In this document: positions 24,385 through 36,400 of the stretch, piece after piece
Layout of the letters: every line of letters begins with the position of its first letter
How positions within the stretch are numbered: position 1 is the stretch's first letter
Assembly: GCA_030737875.1 (NCBI GenBank)
Contig: CM060915.1
Span: 901,844,177-901,908,176, forward strand
Direction of reading: 5' to 3'
Origin: Allium sativum
Lineage: Eukaryota > Streptophyta > Magnoliopsida > Asparagales > Amaryllidaceae
DNA: 64,000 bases
Notes under the pieces: generated by a model
The model's database searches: none
Told to the model about the DNA's origin: nothing
The model's input: only the letters and a program-made list of their open reading frames with translations
Translations under genes and position numbers: made by a program

Positions 24385-25559
24385 ACTTTTCACCCCCGAA
24401 AGGGAACAAAGTCTAAAGTGGTTTGATTAATCAACTCTACGTTCAATCTGACTTCCATTCTCCAACTTTTCAGTTTCTGAGAATTTTCAAATTCTTCAAA
24501 AATTTGGCTAACACCCGGAATTTTCGAAAAATTTCGCCATAACCTCCTTTATACGGGGAGAGGTTTGGAAATTTATTGGGCCGTATTAGGTACCCAATAA
24601 ATCCTAATAAGCATACACATATTTATAGTGATATATTCTGGTGTTTACAGGGGAGCGTGTATAGATAATAACTCCAGAGAATAAATTCTCGTCACCCTGT
24701 CAAAGCCTGAGGGAGTGTGTATTTTAAATGCTCCAGAGGATAAATCCTCGTCACCTCGTCCCGTGTGGGAAATAAATAGTCCACATGCCATATCTAATAA
24801 CTAGAGAGACGTGATTATTGTCAACTCCAGACCCGTGTGGGGTTTTTTATTAATTTGGCAATTTTATCGTTACAATTTAAATAGTCCATATCAGTCATCA
24901 GTTCAACCTGTAAAATATAGTCATCGCCATACAAGCCTCTCGCTCGTATGGTAAATCTTCCACCTCATCACACAAGCTCCAAATGCTTATGTGGTATATG
25001 ATGAAGTATGCCTATCTTCAGAAGTAGGCCATGCAGTGTAGTTCAAAATTAATTGTTACTATCCTATGGTGATATTTATTATTTCACACAGAACAACCAG
25101 CACTCCGCATCCAATGGCATTCACAGGAGTTGATATAATAATATTTCGCATCCAACTCATTAAGGTTTACCTATTTGTCGGGCACACAAATAAAATCTTT
25201 ACTCAACAGCTAATCCATTTACCTGTTCAAACATATATAATGCACACGTATATATATATTTCTATCTATTTTTAAATCAGTTCAATGTGCGATTTAAATG
25301 AATAAATTCTGCCATTATTCTATTATTGATTAAATTAACTATCGTTTTAATAATTTTAATTAATCAAATCTACTATCACACAACACAAACAACAATCAAA
25401 TTGTTTTTAACTTTTCAAAATCATACAAATCAATTTCTATATTCCTTTAAAATCATTCAGACTATAGAATTAAAAGTGCACATCCATGGAAAGAAAATAA
25501 TAAGAGAGTAGAGAACTAACTGGTAATGCAAAGTATGGTAAATGTACCTTGCACCGGAG
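24385..25559 (-). other. E3 3' untranslated internal region
   Basis: 1.17 kb between the gag-pol stop and the PPT. It is AT-rich with small repeats such as two copies of 'ctccagag(a/g)ataaat(t/c)ctcgtcacc' near 24672 and 24732. No ORF with family resemblance is seen. Confidence 0.75.
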
Positions 25560-28500
25560 TCAATCAGAGATATCCACTCGGCATCTAGGATAGGCTTTCT
25601 GAATGCTCTCCTCAGTTTCCCAAGTACAATCTCGTGGATCTCCACTCCATTGCACTTTGACTAAGTGAACCTTCTTGTTCCTCAGCTCTTTGGTTTCTTT
25701 GCCGATAATCTTGAGCGGCTCTCTTCTCACAGCTAATCCTGGAGTAATTTCAATATCCTACCGAGCTGCTTCTTCCACGATCAAGTCTGGATCATGAACG
25801 TGCTTTCGAAGTTGAGATATGTGAAATACATCATGAACTCCAGGCAACCAATCAGGCAATTTAACCCTATAAGCGAGAGTTCCGATCCGTTCAAGAATAG
25901 GAAACAGACCAATGAATTTGGGCGCCAACTTTCCAGTTTTACCGAACCGGATAACTCCTCTCATCGGCGATACTTTCAAATATACATAGTCGCCAATAGC
26001 AAATGGTATATCCCTTCTTCTCCTATCGGCATAGCTCTTTTGTTGGCTTTGAGCGGCCAGTAATCGTATCTTGATAAAATCGACTTTGTCGGCAGCTTCT
26101 TGGATCATATCAGGCCCTAACACAAGTCTATTACCTGCTTCGACCCAACAAGCAGGGGATCGGCACGGTCTACCATACAGTGCTTCGAATGGCGACATTG
26201 TCAGGCTCGCCTGGTAGCTGTTGTTATATGAGAATTCAGCCAAATGTAGATGGTCTTCCCATGATCCACCGAGATCTAGAACACAAGCACGCAAGAGATC
26301 TTCTAGTATACGATTCACCCTCTCAGTCTGACCATCTGTCTGAGGATGATAAGCGGTGCTTAGATTCAGCTTTTTTCCCAGCTCTACTTGAAATGCCTCC
26401 CAGAATTTGCTAGTAAATATTGTATCTCTATCACTAACTATACTGAGCGACATTCCATGTAGCCTTACAATTTCCCTGAAGTATATCTGCGCCAGACTCT
26501 GAGCAGTTCTGTTTGATCTGACAGGTATAAAATGGGCAGTCTTCGTGAAGGATCTACGATCACCCAAATACTATCATTTCCTTTTCTAGTTCTGGGCAAA
26601 CCATCAATGAAGTCCATGGAAATATGTTCCCACTTCCAGCCTGGAACGTCTAGCGGTTGTAACAATCCAGCCAGCTTCTGCTGGTCGCTTTTGACTAGCT
26701 GGCAAGTAGGGCATCGGCTAACATATAGAGAAATGTCCCTCTTCATCGACTTCCACCAGAAAGTGTGTTCGATGTCATTATACATTTTGCTTACTCCCGG
26801 ATGGATACTAAGTTTTGACTTGTGGCATTCATCCAGAACTTCCTTGCGGAGCTCAGCAATGTTAGGGACACAGATTCGACCTTTCAACCTTAGAATCCCA
26901 TCATTATCAACTTGAAAACTCGAGGGTTTGCCTTGTTGAATTATCTCTCTGATCTTCTGAATGAAGTGATCATCCTTCTGAAAAACAGATAATTTATCTA
27001 TCAATGAAGTCGTGATAATAAAACTGGCGATCATTTCATTCTTTCGGCTTAACGCATCGGCCACGACATTGGCTTTCCCTGGAGTGTATATAATTTCAAA
27101 GTCATATGCTACAAGAAACTCCAGCCAATGTTGCTGCCTCAGATTCAAGTCCTTCTGGGTGAATAGATACTTTAGCAACTAGTGATCTATAAACAGTTCA
27201 AATCTCTCACCCAGAAGATAGTGTCTCCAGATTTTCAAGGCGAATACTATAGCCAATAACTCAAGATCATGAGTTACGTAGTTTTTCTCATGTGGCTTCA
27301 GCTGACGGCTAGCATAAGCAATCACTTGACCTCTTTGCATTAACACTGCGCCAAGGCCTTCTCTAGAAGCATCAGTCCAGACCTTTAAATCCTGATTACC
27401 ATCGATGATGGTTAACACTGGAGCTGTCGTTAATCTTAACTTTAGCTCCTCAAAAGCCTCTTCACTTTCTGGAGTCCATTTGAATTTAGAGTGCTTCTTT
27501 GTAAGCTTCGTTAGGTGACCAGATATCTTCGAAAAGTTTTTAACGAACTTCCGGCAATAACTAGCCAATCCAAGAAAACTGCGGACTTCTATAGGGGTAC
27601 TGGGCTGTTTCCAGTTTTGAATAGTTGTGATTTTACTTGGATCCACAGCAATTCCTTCTTTCGATACAACGTGGCCCAGAAATTTCACTTCATCTTGCCA
27701 GAATAAGCATTTGGACAGTTTGGCTTTCAATACATTCCGTCTCAGAATTTCTAGAACCTGTTCCAGATGCTTTTCATGTTCGGCCTTTGATTTAGAGAAG
27801 ATTAGAATATCGTCAATAAAAACCAGAACAAATTTATTCAAAACCCCTCTGAACACTCTATTCATCAGATCGACGAAGTAAGCTGGAGCGTTACATAAGC
27901 CGAACGGCATTACTAACCACTCGTAGAATAAGTCGGGACCTCTGAATGCTGTCATTGGAACACATTCTTCGGCAATTCGAAGTTGATGGAAGCCTGTAGC
28001 TAGGTCCATCCTTGAGAATACTTGTGCTCCATTCAGACGATCCAATAAATCATCGATTCGCAGCAATGGATATTTTTTCTTTATTGTCTGTTTGTTCAAA
28101 TCCCGATAATCCACACATAGCCGTAGAGTACCGTCAGATATTGGGACAAACACCACTGCTACGCCCCAATCAGAGAAACTAGGCCTGATCAGACCCTTCC
28201 ATACGAGCTGTCGTGTTTGATTGTCAAGTTCTTCTTTCTCTTTCAAGGATATTCTTCGAATAGCGTGAACTACCGGCCTCGCATTTGGAATCAAATCAAT
28301 CTTGAAATCTATTTCTCTCTGCGGAGGTAAGCGAACAACTTCTTCAAACACATCCGCATAGTTCTTGACGACAGGAATGTCTTTGATGAGGTCAGGAATA
28401 TTCTCTGTGACTTCAGGGATATTTTCTATTTGAACAGGAGAAACATCCAAGGCTGCCCAGAAGTTTTTCCTATTAGCATTCTGACCTTTACAGGGAATGG

Positions 28501-29794
28501 TTATATAATCACCTGATTTAATCTTCGTCTTAACGACTCTGTCGGCGCATTTAACCTCAGCTTCATACTTGGTCAGCCAGTCTAACCCCAAGATAAGATC
28601 AAACTCTATAAAATTCATGACGACTGCGATGGTAGGGAACCGATAACGAGAAAAAGAAACCGGTACTCCACAAACCCAACTGAGATCAATGGAATCCCCA
28701 ACCGGATTCTGGACAGTCAGTGGTTCCTTGAGTTTCTTCAAATTCAAATCCAGCTTCTTAGCTGCATTCTTTGCAACAAAGCTTCGCGACGCGCCGGTGT
28801 CAAACAGTACTTTAACTGGAATATCTTTGACAGTAAGCGTGCCTTCTAATACATCTGGCCTTTCCTGAGTAGCTGAGGGTGCTGAAGTTTCTGCCACTTC
28901 ATTCACTTGTACCATTCCAGGCTTCTTTATGAGCCAGCAATCCTTTGCAAGATGACCAATCTGATGGCATTTACTGAAACCCCTTTTCTCTTGAAAATTC
29001 TCCTTGGATTTAGATCCACTCTTTATTCGTTTCTTCGAGGATTTGCAATTCCCCTGCAAATGCCCTTTCTTATGGCAGTTATTGCATATGGCAGTCGTTA
29101 CTGGTTCCTTATCAGATTTAGCCCATTTTCTCTTGGCACTGGGCTTCCTACTGACCTCAGACGTTGTACTGGCCTCAGGACGATCAGTTTCAGACTCAAT
29201 TTTATTACTAGAGCTGACTTCCTCTTCGTCGCGCAACATGCCTTTCTTATGGAGATCTTCATACTGATAAGCCATATAAATCATTTTTAAAAAAGGAAGC
29301 TTTACATTCCTCATTACACTGTTCTGATATTTTCTTTGCAGGCCATGAATAAATCTCAGATTCTTCCTCTTTGGGTCTTTAATCAGATGAGGAGCAAAGT
29401 GAGAAAGTTCGTTGAATTTCTTATGATATTCTGGGATGGTCATATCACCTTGTATCAGATAAGAAAATTCGTCACATAATCGCTCAGTCGCTTCTGGAGG
29501 AGTAAATATTTCCAGGAAAATCACTTTGAATCTGTCCCAGGTGATATCACCCTCTGGATTATTCTCAATAACTGAATCCCACCAGAACAAAGCTTCATCT
29601 TTGAGTGCCCAGGATGCCAATAATCTTTTCTGGTCATCCCTCAGCTTTAAACCCTCAAAGATTTTCTCCGCAGAACGAATCCAAGCCTGTGTCTTCATAA
29701 TGGATTCTTCACCAGAGAACGGTATTCCACCCATATTTCGATACTTGATTAATAGGGCCTCGATCCGGTTATGCATTTCTTCTGTTTCTGACAC
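25560..29794 (-). pseudogene. E3 gag-pol polyprotein (chromovirus), two TAG codons and one frameshift
   Basis: About 1411 codons are read from ATG at 29794. Gag starts [10 protein letters not shown]; the first knuckle [14 protein letters not shown] (near residue 237) is intact. The second has lost its first Cys (F in its place before [12 protein letters not shown]). Then come protease DTGAS (near 332), RT with VDYRDLN and active site FIDD (near 659), RNase H with TDAS, and integrase with [24 protein letters not shown] and TDGQTERVN. The chromodomain contains LVKVQWSGD and CTWETEE. Breaks: TAG at 27179-27181 (RNase H, just after FIDH), a 1-nt deletion near 26557 just after IWVIVD (integrase, before the catalytic SDRD), and TAG at 25758-25760 before the chromodomain. 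It ends at TGA 25560-25562. All catalytic residues survive, so inactivation is recent relative to the domain structure. Confidence 0.92.
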
Positions 29795-30032
29795 TCATTT
29801 TCTAGTACTTCTACAAATAGCAGATCAAGTGTCAGGTCACAGAAAAGATATTTTAAAACATAGAAACATACACTTCAAATGTAAATGTGTTTATTGGTGT
29901 GTATTTCATTCTGCTTCTCATACTAGGATATTACTGATCCTATCTGTAGTGATTTACCCGTCCCTGAACACTACTGGTTTTATTTCTAACGAGTTCGTTA
30001 ATATGTTATATTCCATAACTAAGCTTAACCAA

Positions 30033-30045
30033 AGCTCTGATACCA
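30033..30045 (-). promoter_or_regulatory. E3 primer-binding site
   Basis: The minus strand reads TGGTATCAGAGCT two bases inside the 5' LTR end (30048), matching initiator-Met tRNA. The leader 29795-30032 has no ORF of note. Confidence 0.92.
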
Positions 30046-30047
30046 AA

Positions 30048-33000
30048 TGAAACGACCCCTAAACCCCGTACTGACGGCGGCAAGGGTAATCCTTGGAATA
30101 TAACACAGAAACAGATAATAGCAGAACAGAAATAAATAAATACACCAGATAATGAACAATAGAATATACTGGATACATGTAATCATCAGAGTTACACAGT
30201 ATACAGGATCATACTTAGTACAAATATAGTTCAACTATACATAAATGTCTACAGCGGAAACAAACATAATATGTACAACAAGAGCTGAACAGCATAAAAA
30301 GAGATAAATGATAGAATCCATCTTCAGCTCCAGCTATCTAGAAAGAGCCAGCTAAACCTGAATACAAGGTTGCCCGTGTAGAAAAAGGGGCACCCGAGTT
30401 TGAAAGTGAAACAAACTATGAGTCAGTCATGGGACTGGTATGAGAAATCTACTCAACACATTTAATATGTGGCTAATCACAGGACCATGCCACTTTCGTG
30501 GAACGGGTTTACTCCATTGGATTGCCAGTGCTTTAAAAACAAATCATTCCTTTAAACATCGCAATGCTTTTTCTATAAATGAAGCCATTATAAGACTCAG
30601 TTCCCATCACACAATGCAACGCAAACCGGAGGATAGAGTTTTACTTTATAATGGCCAAAATATGATTGATACGAACAAAACAAAAGCATTTGATATTATT
30701 ACTAGTGTTTATATGTTTCAAAAGCAATTTCAAATCATAACTATTAATCATAGACGGCATGAGTACCATATATCATGTCGCCATATATTTATACAATCAA
30801 AACCGCACGATGTCGTATTTGGAAATTGGATTTCCGTCATGAACCAAGGCAAAAGATAGTCCTTACTGAATTCGAGACAATCTAGCCCATGTCTCAGGAT
30901 CAGAACGCATCAACCCTTCAGATCGTCAGGGCCGGTCTACTGATGTGGATTATTATGCATGAACACTATGCTTCTCCGCCCTATGGGGCGTAAATGAGCC
31001 AACGAATGACTCCATCGGTCCCGGATCGAGCGATATATCTGAGGTGCCTCACTATCCATCATCCACATAAGTAAAATGTCAGGCCATGTAAAAACACTAA
31101 CACAACTCCTAGCTAGAAAGAAACGCATGCCCTCCCTGAGATCCTTCTCCTGTTTCTGGTTCATACCGGGGTATAAGGCTTGCGAATTCACGTTATACAC
31201 AAAGCTACGCCACACAGGCGGTGCTTTGATCATCACCATAAGACTTTGCTTTTCAACAGAAGCCCTGACCATTTGCCACTTAGGCATGCCACACTAGCAA
31301 TTCATGCCATGTGACTGATGTCCATCGATATACAACCTCTGAGCTCGTGCGTTTCAGAGAAGGGCGTTAAGCAAAAGAATAAATTCTCCGCCGCCAAACA
31401 GATGTATAATTAATAGAGATCAATCAACACAGAATAAAATCCAATGTCAGACACACAGTCCATTTACAAGTCCGTTCTGGGTCTGAACGAAATCGGAGGC
31501 ACTATATACCTCGCAAACCCATCGACCACTACGTACGTCTAGACGATCACCACTCATTATCCATATTTCGGGATGCCTCCCAATCAGGACCTCGGTTACC
31601 ATCCAAACGAGGTGAAGATCTCCTGTCTTCGACCACCGTCTTCATCTTCGATTTCTTATCGTCGATTCAGTTATTCAGAATGGGATAAACCTGGTCTTTC
31701 TGAGCAACTTGCGTATATAATAAACAAGTGCAACACTAACATACACACACATCATTTCAATTCATTAGTCACTAACCGTCAATCAGTAAGAGAACGATTC
31801 CCCAAATATTAACCCCGAAGGCCGAAACCAACATCTGATCAATACCCAGGAAACCATTCGGCTTAGCCAACCTTCAGTTAATTTCTAAATTTCACATCCA
31901 AATCGTTTATAATATTTTATAATGATTTATCATATTTTTATTTATTTTAAAATAGCCACTTTATTCAAAACGACGCTTCGGGCCATAACGCGGCCGTGGC
32001 GCTGTTTTTCTTCAGATTTGATTTACACATATATGAAAATCTAACCGTTGGATCTTCACAAAATTCACATCATTAGAAAGATCTTTTCAAAACGAATCCA
32101 ACGGTTCCAGTTTCGGGAAAATCCGACGGTCGGATCTCCCGGTATAATCGTTTGAAGTTTCGATTTCAAAATACGAACTGCATCGTCGTTATTCGATTAA
32201 ATATAATTATATATATATAAATATAATCGATTCAGGCACTGTTTTTCTTCAGATTTGAATTAAACATTCCAGACAATCCAACCGTTGGATCTTTACAAAG
32301 TTGGTGCCGTTGGGAAAGATATTTCCAAAGCGGACCCAACGGTTTCGGGAAAATCCGATGGTCGGATCTCCCGCACTAACCGTTTGAAATCACGGTTTCA
32401 AAATACGAACTGCAACGTCGTGATTTTTATATTTAAAACACGAATACCATTCAACACATGAATTTCAATTCAACAAATGAATATCTATTCAACACATGAA
32501 GGTTTTCTATAGTTTGTATATATCGATAAAAAGGTGATTTTTATATTTAAAACACGAATACCATTCAACACATGAATTTCAATTCAACGAATGAATATCG
32601 ATTCAACACATGAAGGTTTTCTATATTTTATATATATAGATAAAAGTGTGATTTTTATATTTAAAACACGAATACCATTCAACACATGAATTTCTATCCA
32701 ACGAATGAATATCGACTCAACACATGAAGGTTTTCTATTCAACGAATAAATATAGTTTCAACAAATGAAAATAATTCAAACACATGAATATTATTCAAAA
32801 TTTCGGCAGCATAACGGCAGGGTAGTTAAAACCGGGACCGTCCCTAGTACGGCTCCTCGCTCTACCTTAAAACCTCACGGTTTTTGACAATGGGGAATCA
32901 TGCATCTAGTTCGCACGCAGGCGGCATGTATATATTTATTTCATTTCCACAAACTAATCCTATGTGGTTTCAACCAAATATTTCTCAACCACAAACGGGT

Positions 33001-34794
33001 ATTTTTCAACCACAATCAATCAATATCAACCACAAACAATTCAAATCAACCATTCGCTATCAATCAATTTTCACACCAATCACAACCAATACATATCGTC
33101 CATGGTTTGTGGACGAGGGGAGTGTGTATATATATATATAGCACTTCACTTCTATTTCAACACATATATAATTTTTACAACGCATATATAACTTATACAT
33201 CGAACGTACAACTTATACAACGCTTATACAAGAGGTGTGCAACGCTTATATAACTCATACATCGACTATATAATTTATACATCGTCGTTTTCCATATCGT
33301 TTATAAATTAGAAATCTCACATTGGTTCGTTGCTTTGCTAAAAATTGTAGAAGGCTCAGAAAAATATCCGGTCTCTTCTACCTTGTAGAAGACGTCCTCA
33401 CGGTCCTGGTGTCTCTTATTTCACTGAATTTCAACCACAAACGAAAAAGATACGATTTTTCAAAGTTGATTGAATTTTGCAACGCTTTAAAGTGTATTTT
33501 CAGTTCAAAGAAAACAACAGCCGTTCCCTCAACTTTTCGTTCAAATCTAGGTTTTGCAATTATTATGAATCTGTAGCACCTGGACGCAATCGGGTCTTGG
33601 CACCTCGAAGAGGCTTGGAAGGCGCACCCGCGCGTGGAGGAGCATCTCAGATCGATGCACGGAGGAGAGAGAATCGGCGGCTCAAAGTCGCGTACTTTGA
33701 GGGGCTCGTGCTCGACGATGGTGGCACGATAGGGGGTGGGGTTGGTTCGGATTTGAAGAGGGAAGGGAGGGCTTTCGAACGTGGGTGGTGGCGGGGCCTG
33801 GCGTGGCCTGTGGCGGCGGCGATTTGGTCGAGAAGGAAGGAGCGATGGTCGTCGTCCAGATCAAGAGAGGGAGCGGGTTTTCTGAGGGTTTTTAGAAAAT
33901 AAAAATAAAAAAGGAAAAATCCTATTGGCTCATGGTTTTATTAAATTTTAAAATAGTGTTTCTCCACACGGATACCAATTCAGACCCAATGACTGTCGCC
34001 CCTAGCTAATTACCCCCATCCCGGACACAATGGGATATGTTTCGAAGGCCCATTCGACTGTTTCAGTCTGTTTCCATTCATATTAAAATATAAAACATTC
34101 AATATTTAATTTGAACGTACATTTCAATTTGCCCGGGCCACAAACTAATTCGAAAAATTCCAGAAAAATAAATCTAGCTATATTTTGACGATACGGTCCC
34201 AACAAAACTAGTTTTGTCGAATTCTGAGACTGTTTGAAAAATGGCCCATTTCTGGTCGATCCAATTTAACTGTAATTGACCAAAACATATTTTCCTTTGC
34301 CACGCTCACATATTAGCTTCAAAATTTATGAAATTTGTAACCTGGCAATAACTTCACATCCCGGATCCAACAAACGTGGTTTCGTCGAATTCCGAGGTCG
34401 TATGCAAATTGGCCAATTTCACGGGCTATATAAATTCCATAGCAACCTTTCTGAAAATTCATTTGGCTATAATTTTTGCTTTCCGCTATGAAACTTCGAT
34501 TTTTCAGATTCGTTAGAAAGGTATTCACTAACAGATTTAAATATTTTTGGTTTCACTCAAATTCGTTTTGTTTTGCACCCGGTACAGTCCGACAAAGTTT
34601 GAATTTAATTTTTGAAACTGCAGCGCCATTTCAGGCCTTGTTTATAATTAGAATTAATTATATTCGTTTTCAAACATCGATTCAAACTCAGTTTTCATTG
34701 CTATTATTTAAAATATTTATTTTAAATATTCAAAATCCACTATTTTAGCCAATTTAAAATTTTTAAATTGGTTCAGATTTTTCGGGTCGTTACA
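30048..34794 (-). repeat. E3 5' LTR (right copy)
   Basis: 4747 bp, TGAAACG...TCGTTACA on the plus strand, matching the left copy in order. It has a sense ORF at 30937-31287, the 247-bp duplication (about 31990-32420), three units of the 115-bp array (32442-32760), a segment absent from the left copy (about 32850-33130) and the GC-rich island (33590-33890). Confidence 0.93.
32850..33130. other. segment present only in the E3 5' LTR
   Basis: After 'gtacggc' the two E3 LTRs diverge completely and rejoin at 'atatag ca(c/t)ttcac'. The segment holds repeated 'caaccacaa' words. Because the LTRs were identical at insertion, it is either a deletion from the left copy or an insertion in this one. No TSD is obvious, so deletion is more likely. 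Confidence 0.6.
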
Positions 34795-34799
34795 TTAGT

Positions 34800-34928
34800 T
34801 TAGGTTAAGTAGTCCAATTAATTACCATGCCCATTTATGGTTAAGTAGTCCAATTCAATTTTTCGGGTCGTTACATTAGTTTAGGTTAAGATGTCCCAAA
34901 ATTAGGCCTACAATGTGTGGATGCTGGA
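34800..34928 (-). other. E1 LTR fragment between E3 and E4, with a duplicated E3 junction
   Basis: This 129-bp piece continues the E1 LTR ('tttaggttaagtagtccaat'). A second copy of the last bases of E3 plus flank ('tttttcgggtcgttaca' then 'ttagtttaggttaag') appears at about 34858-34889, roughly 78 bp after the first. It is a rearrangement later than E3 insertion. The fragment ends at the E4 target CTGGA. Confidence 0.85.
34924..34928. repeat. target-site duplication of E4 (left copy)
   Basis: CTGGA precedes TGTAACACCCCG and recurs at 55660-55664 after the TGTTACA terminus. The unbroken site 'gatgctggatatgccgg' is present at about 12572 in the other E1 LTR. Confidence 0.92.
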
Positions 34929-35254
34929 TGTAACACCCCGAAATTATAGCGATGCTTAAGATGATGAATTAAAGAATAATTAGTCTGAAATACACTATTC
35001 ACATTGAATTAGGGAAATCTTAATTTAATATTCAGAATTAAGTAAAACAAACTATGCCATTGCGTCCGTCTTGAAATTATGGTTAAAATAGACACCTGGT
35101 TTGCGTAAATCAGATAATGTAGGAAGAAGTTATTAAGGTTTGAAGTTTGTATGCATATAGGAAATATATATACACATATAAAATTCAAAAATATTCAAAA
35201 ATCAGCAAAACTAGAAATCCGGCGTGCTAATCGAGGAAGGGCCGACATTTTAAA

Positions 35255-35345
35255 GTCGACCCGAGACCCTGTTGAGTCGACCTAGTGGTCGACTCAGGCT
35301 CATGGGGGTCGACCCACCAGAAGGGGGGTCGACCCACCCGTGGCT
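35255..35345 (+). repeat. GTCGACC motif cluster, E4 5' LTR
   Basis: Six copies of the palindromic core GTCGAC lie within about 90 bp, just upstream of the TATA box. The 3' LTR copy (41560-41700) has one or two more units, so the number has changed since insertion. Confidence 0.85.
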
Positions 35346-35403
35346 CTGGAGACTTCTTTTCTGAACCTGGACGATTTTGTTGCTATATTCATGAAACCTA
35401 GGT

Positions 35404-35411
35404 TATATAAA
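35404..35411 (+). promoter_or_regulatory. TATA box of the E4 5' LTR
   Basis: TATATAAA followed by GGACCCTA lies 475 bp into the LTR. The 3' LTR has the same box at 41760-41767. Transcription would start about 30 bp downstream, near 35435. Confidence 0.65.
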
Positions 35412-35929
35412 GGACCCTAGACCTAGGTTCTATTCATCTAAAAACAATGGTGATGGCGAAGCTCCGCTGTAACGAAAATTGAATGTCCTAATCCACTCCA
35501 AATCTAATTCAACAAACATTATACAAATTCAACGATTGCTGCAACAAATTCATCGATGGCTACAGCAACTTATTCAACATGGTCTTCGCATTAAATTGGA
35601 TCCAATTCCTTAGATCTATTCACTGTGAGTTCATGTTATTTTTAGATTTGAATATTAAAATAGTAATTTTGATACGTATGCAAAAATTGGATCTTGAATC
35701 GGTGCCTAATTAGTTCTATTATGACATAACTATCAGATCTGCTTTTATATGTCCATACCGCCGCCATGTTAAATCTTGTCATAATATGCCTATTCAATTT
35801 ATACCTATTTCTATCAGTTTATTATTGATTCGTTATTATGCATGTTCTTAATTCTCTTACCTCCCTTTTTTCCCTTTTTATTTTTATATAGCCAGGCTAT
35901 CTTCGAGCCTAGGCCTACCGCTGAAAAAT

Positions 35930-36290
35930 GCAAATGTGCAAAATTGGAAATAATGGGAAAAGACATAATTTGGGGCATAATTGGTATTGGAAAATATGGA
36001 TCTAAATTTGGGCATAAAATTTAGAAATATACGAGTATAAATTTGGGGGCATATATTGTGTCGGATAATATGAATATGAATTTAGGCATACGTTGGAAAA
36101 TATAATTTGAGCATAAATTGGGACATGTGTAAGTACTGATTTGGGACATAAATTGCGACGTATGTGAATATGAATTTTTGGAATACATTGGAAAATATGC
36201 GAATATGGATTTGGGTATAACTTGCATTGAAATGGGAAAATATGGATTAGGGATATACTTTGGAAAATATGTAGATTTGGGTTTGTGCAT

Positions 36291-36341
<51 letters not shown>

Positions 36342-36400
36342 ATGCCTTGACATATAACTTGGAAAAAAAAGCATATGTGCATAATTAAAAGGTGAATTAA
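35930..36400 (+). repeat. degenerate tandem array in the E4 5' LTR
   Basis: Variants of 'ggaaaatatg(g/c)at(t/c)tgggcata' recur roughly every 30-50 bp. The array is also in the 3' LTR (about 42290-42690). E1 LTRs do not show it. Confidence 0.7.
36294..36341. repeat. TA / TATG microsatellite in the E4 5' LTR
   Basis: About 36 bp of TA followed by TATG units. The 3' LTR has only a short form near 42643-42655, so this expanded after insertion. Confidence 0.9.

Larger units (their letters stand above)
19453..34794 (-). mobile_element. E3: chromovirus with 4.7-4.9 kb LTRs inside the E1 5' LTR
   Basis: This minus-strand element of 15.3 kb has a 3' LTR at 19453-24368, internal region 24369-30047, 5' LTR 30048-34794 and TSD TTAGT. 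The PPT and PBS adjoin the LTRs. Gag-pol (25560-29794) has all domains, including an end containing VKVQWSGD and CTWE typical of chromovirus chromodomains. The LTRs are unusually long and differ by two large deletions as well as point changes. The LTR start TGTAACGACCCG is shared with E2, but the coding sequence and LTR body differ, so it is a separate family. Confidence 0.94.

Noticed and set aside
36002..36382. 126-aa Ile/Tyr-rich minus-strand ORF (similar at 42352-42639)
   Set aside because: It is the translation of the 'atatgg/gggcata' degenerate array and TA microsatellite.
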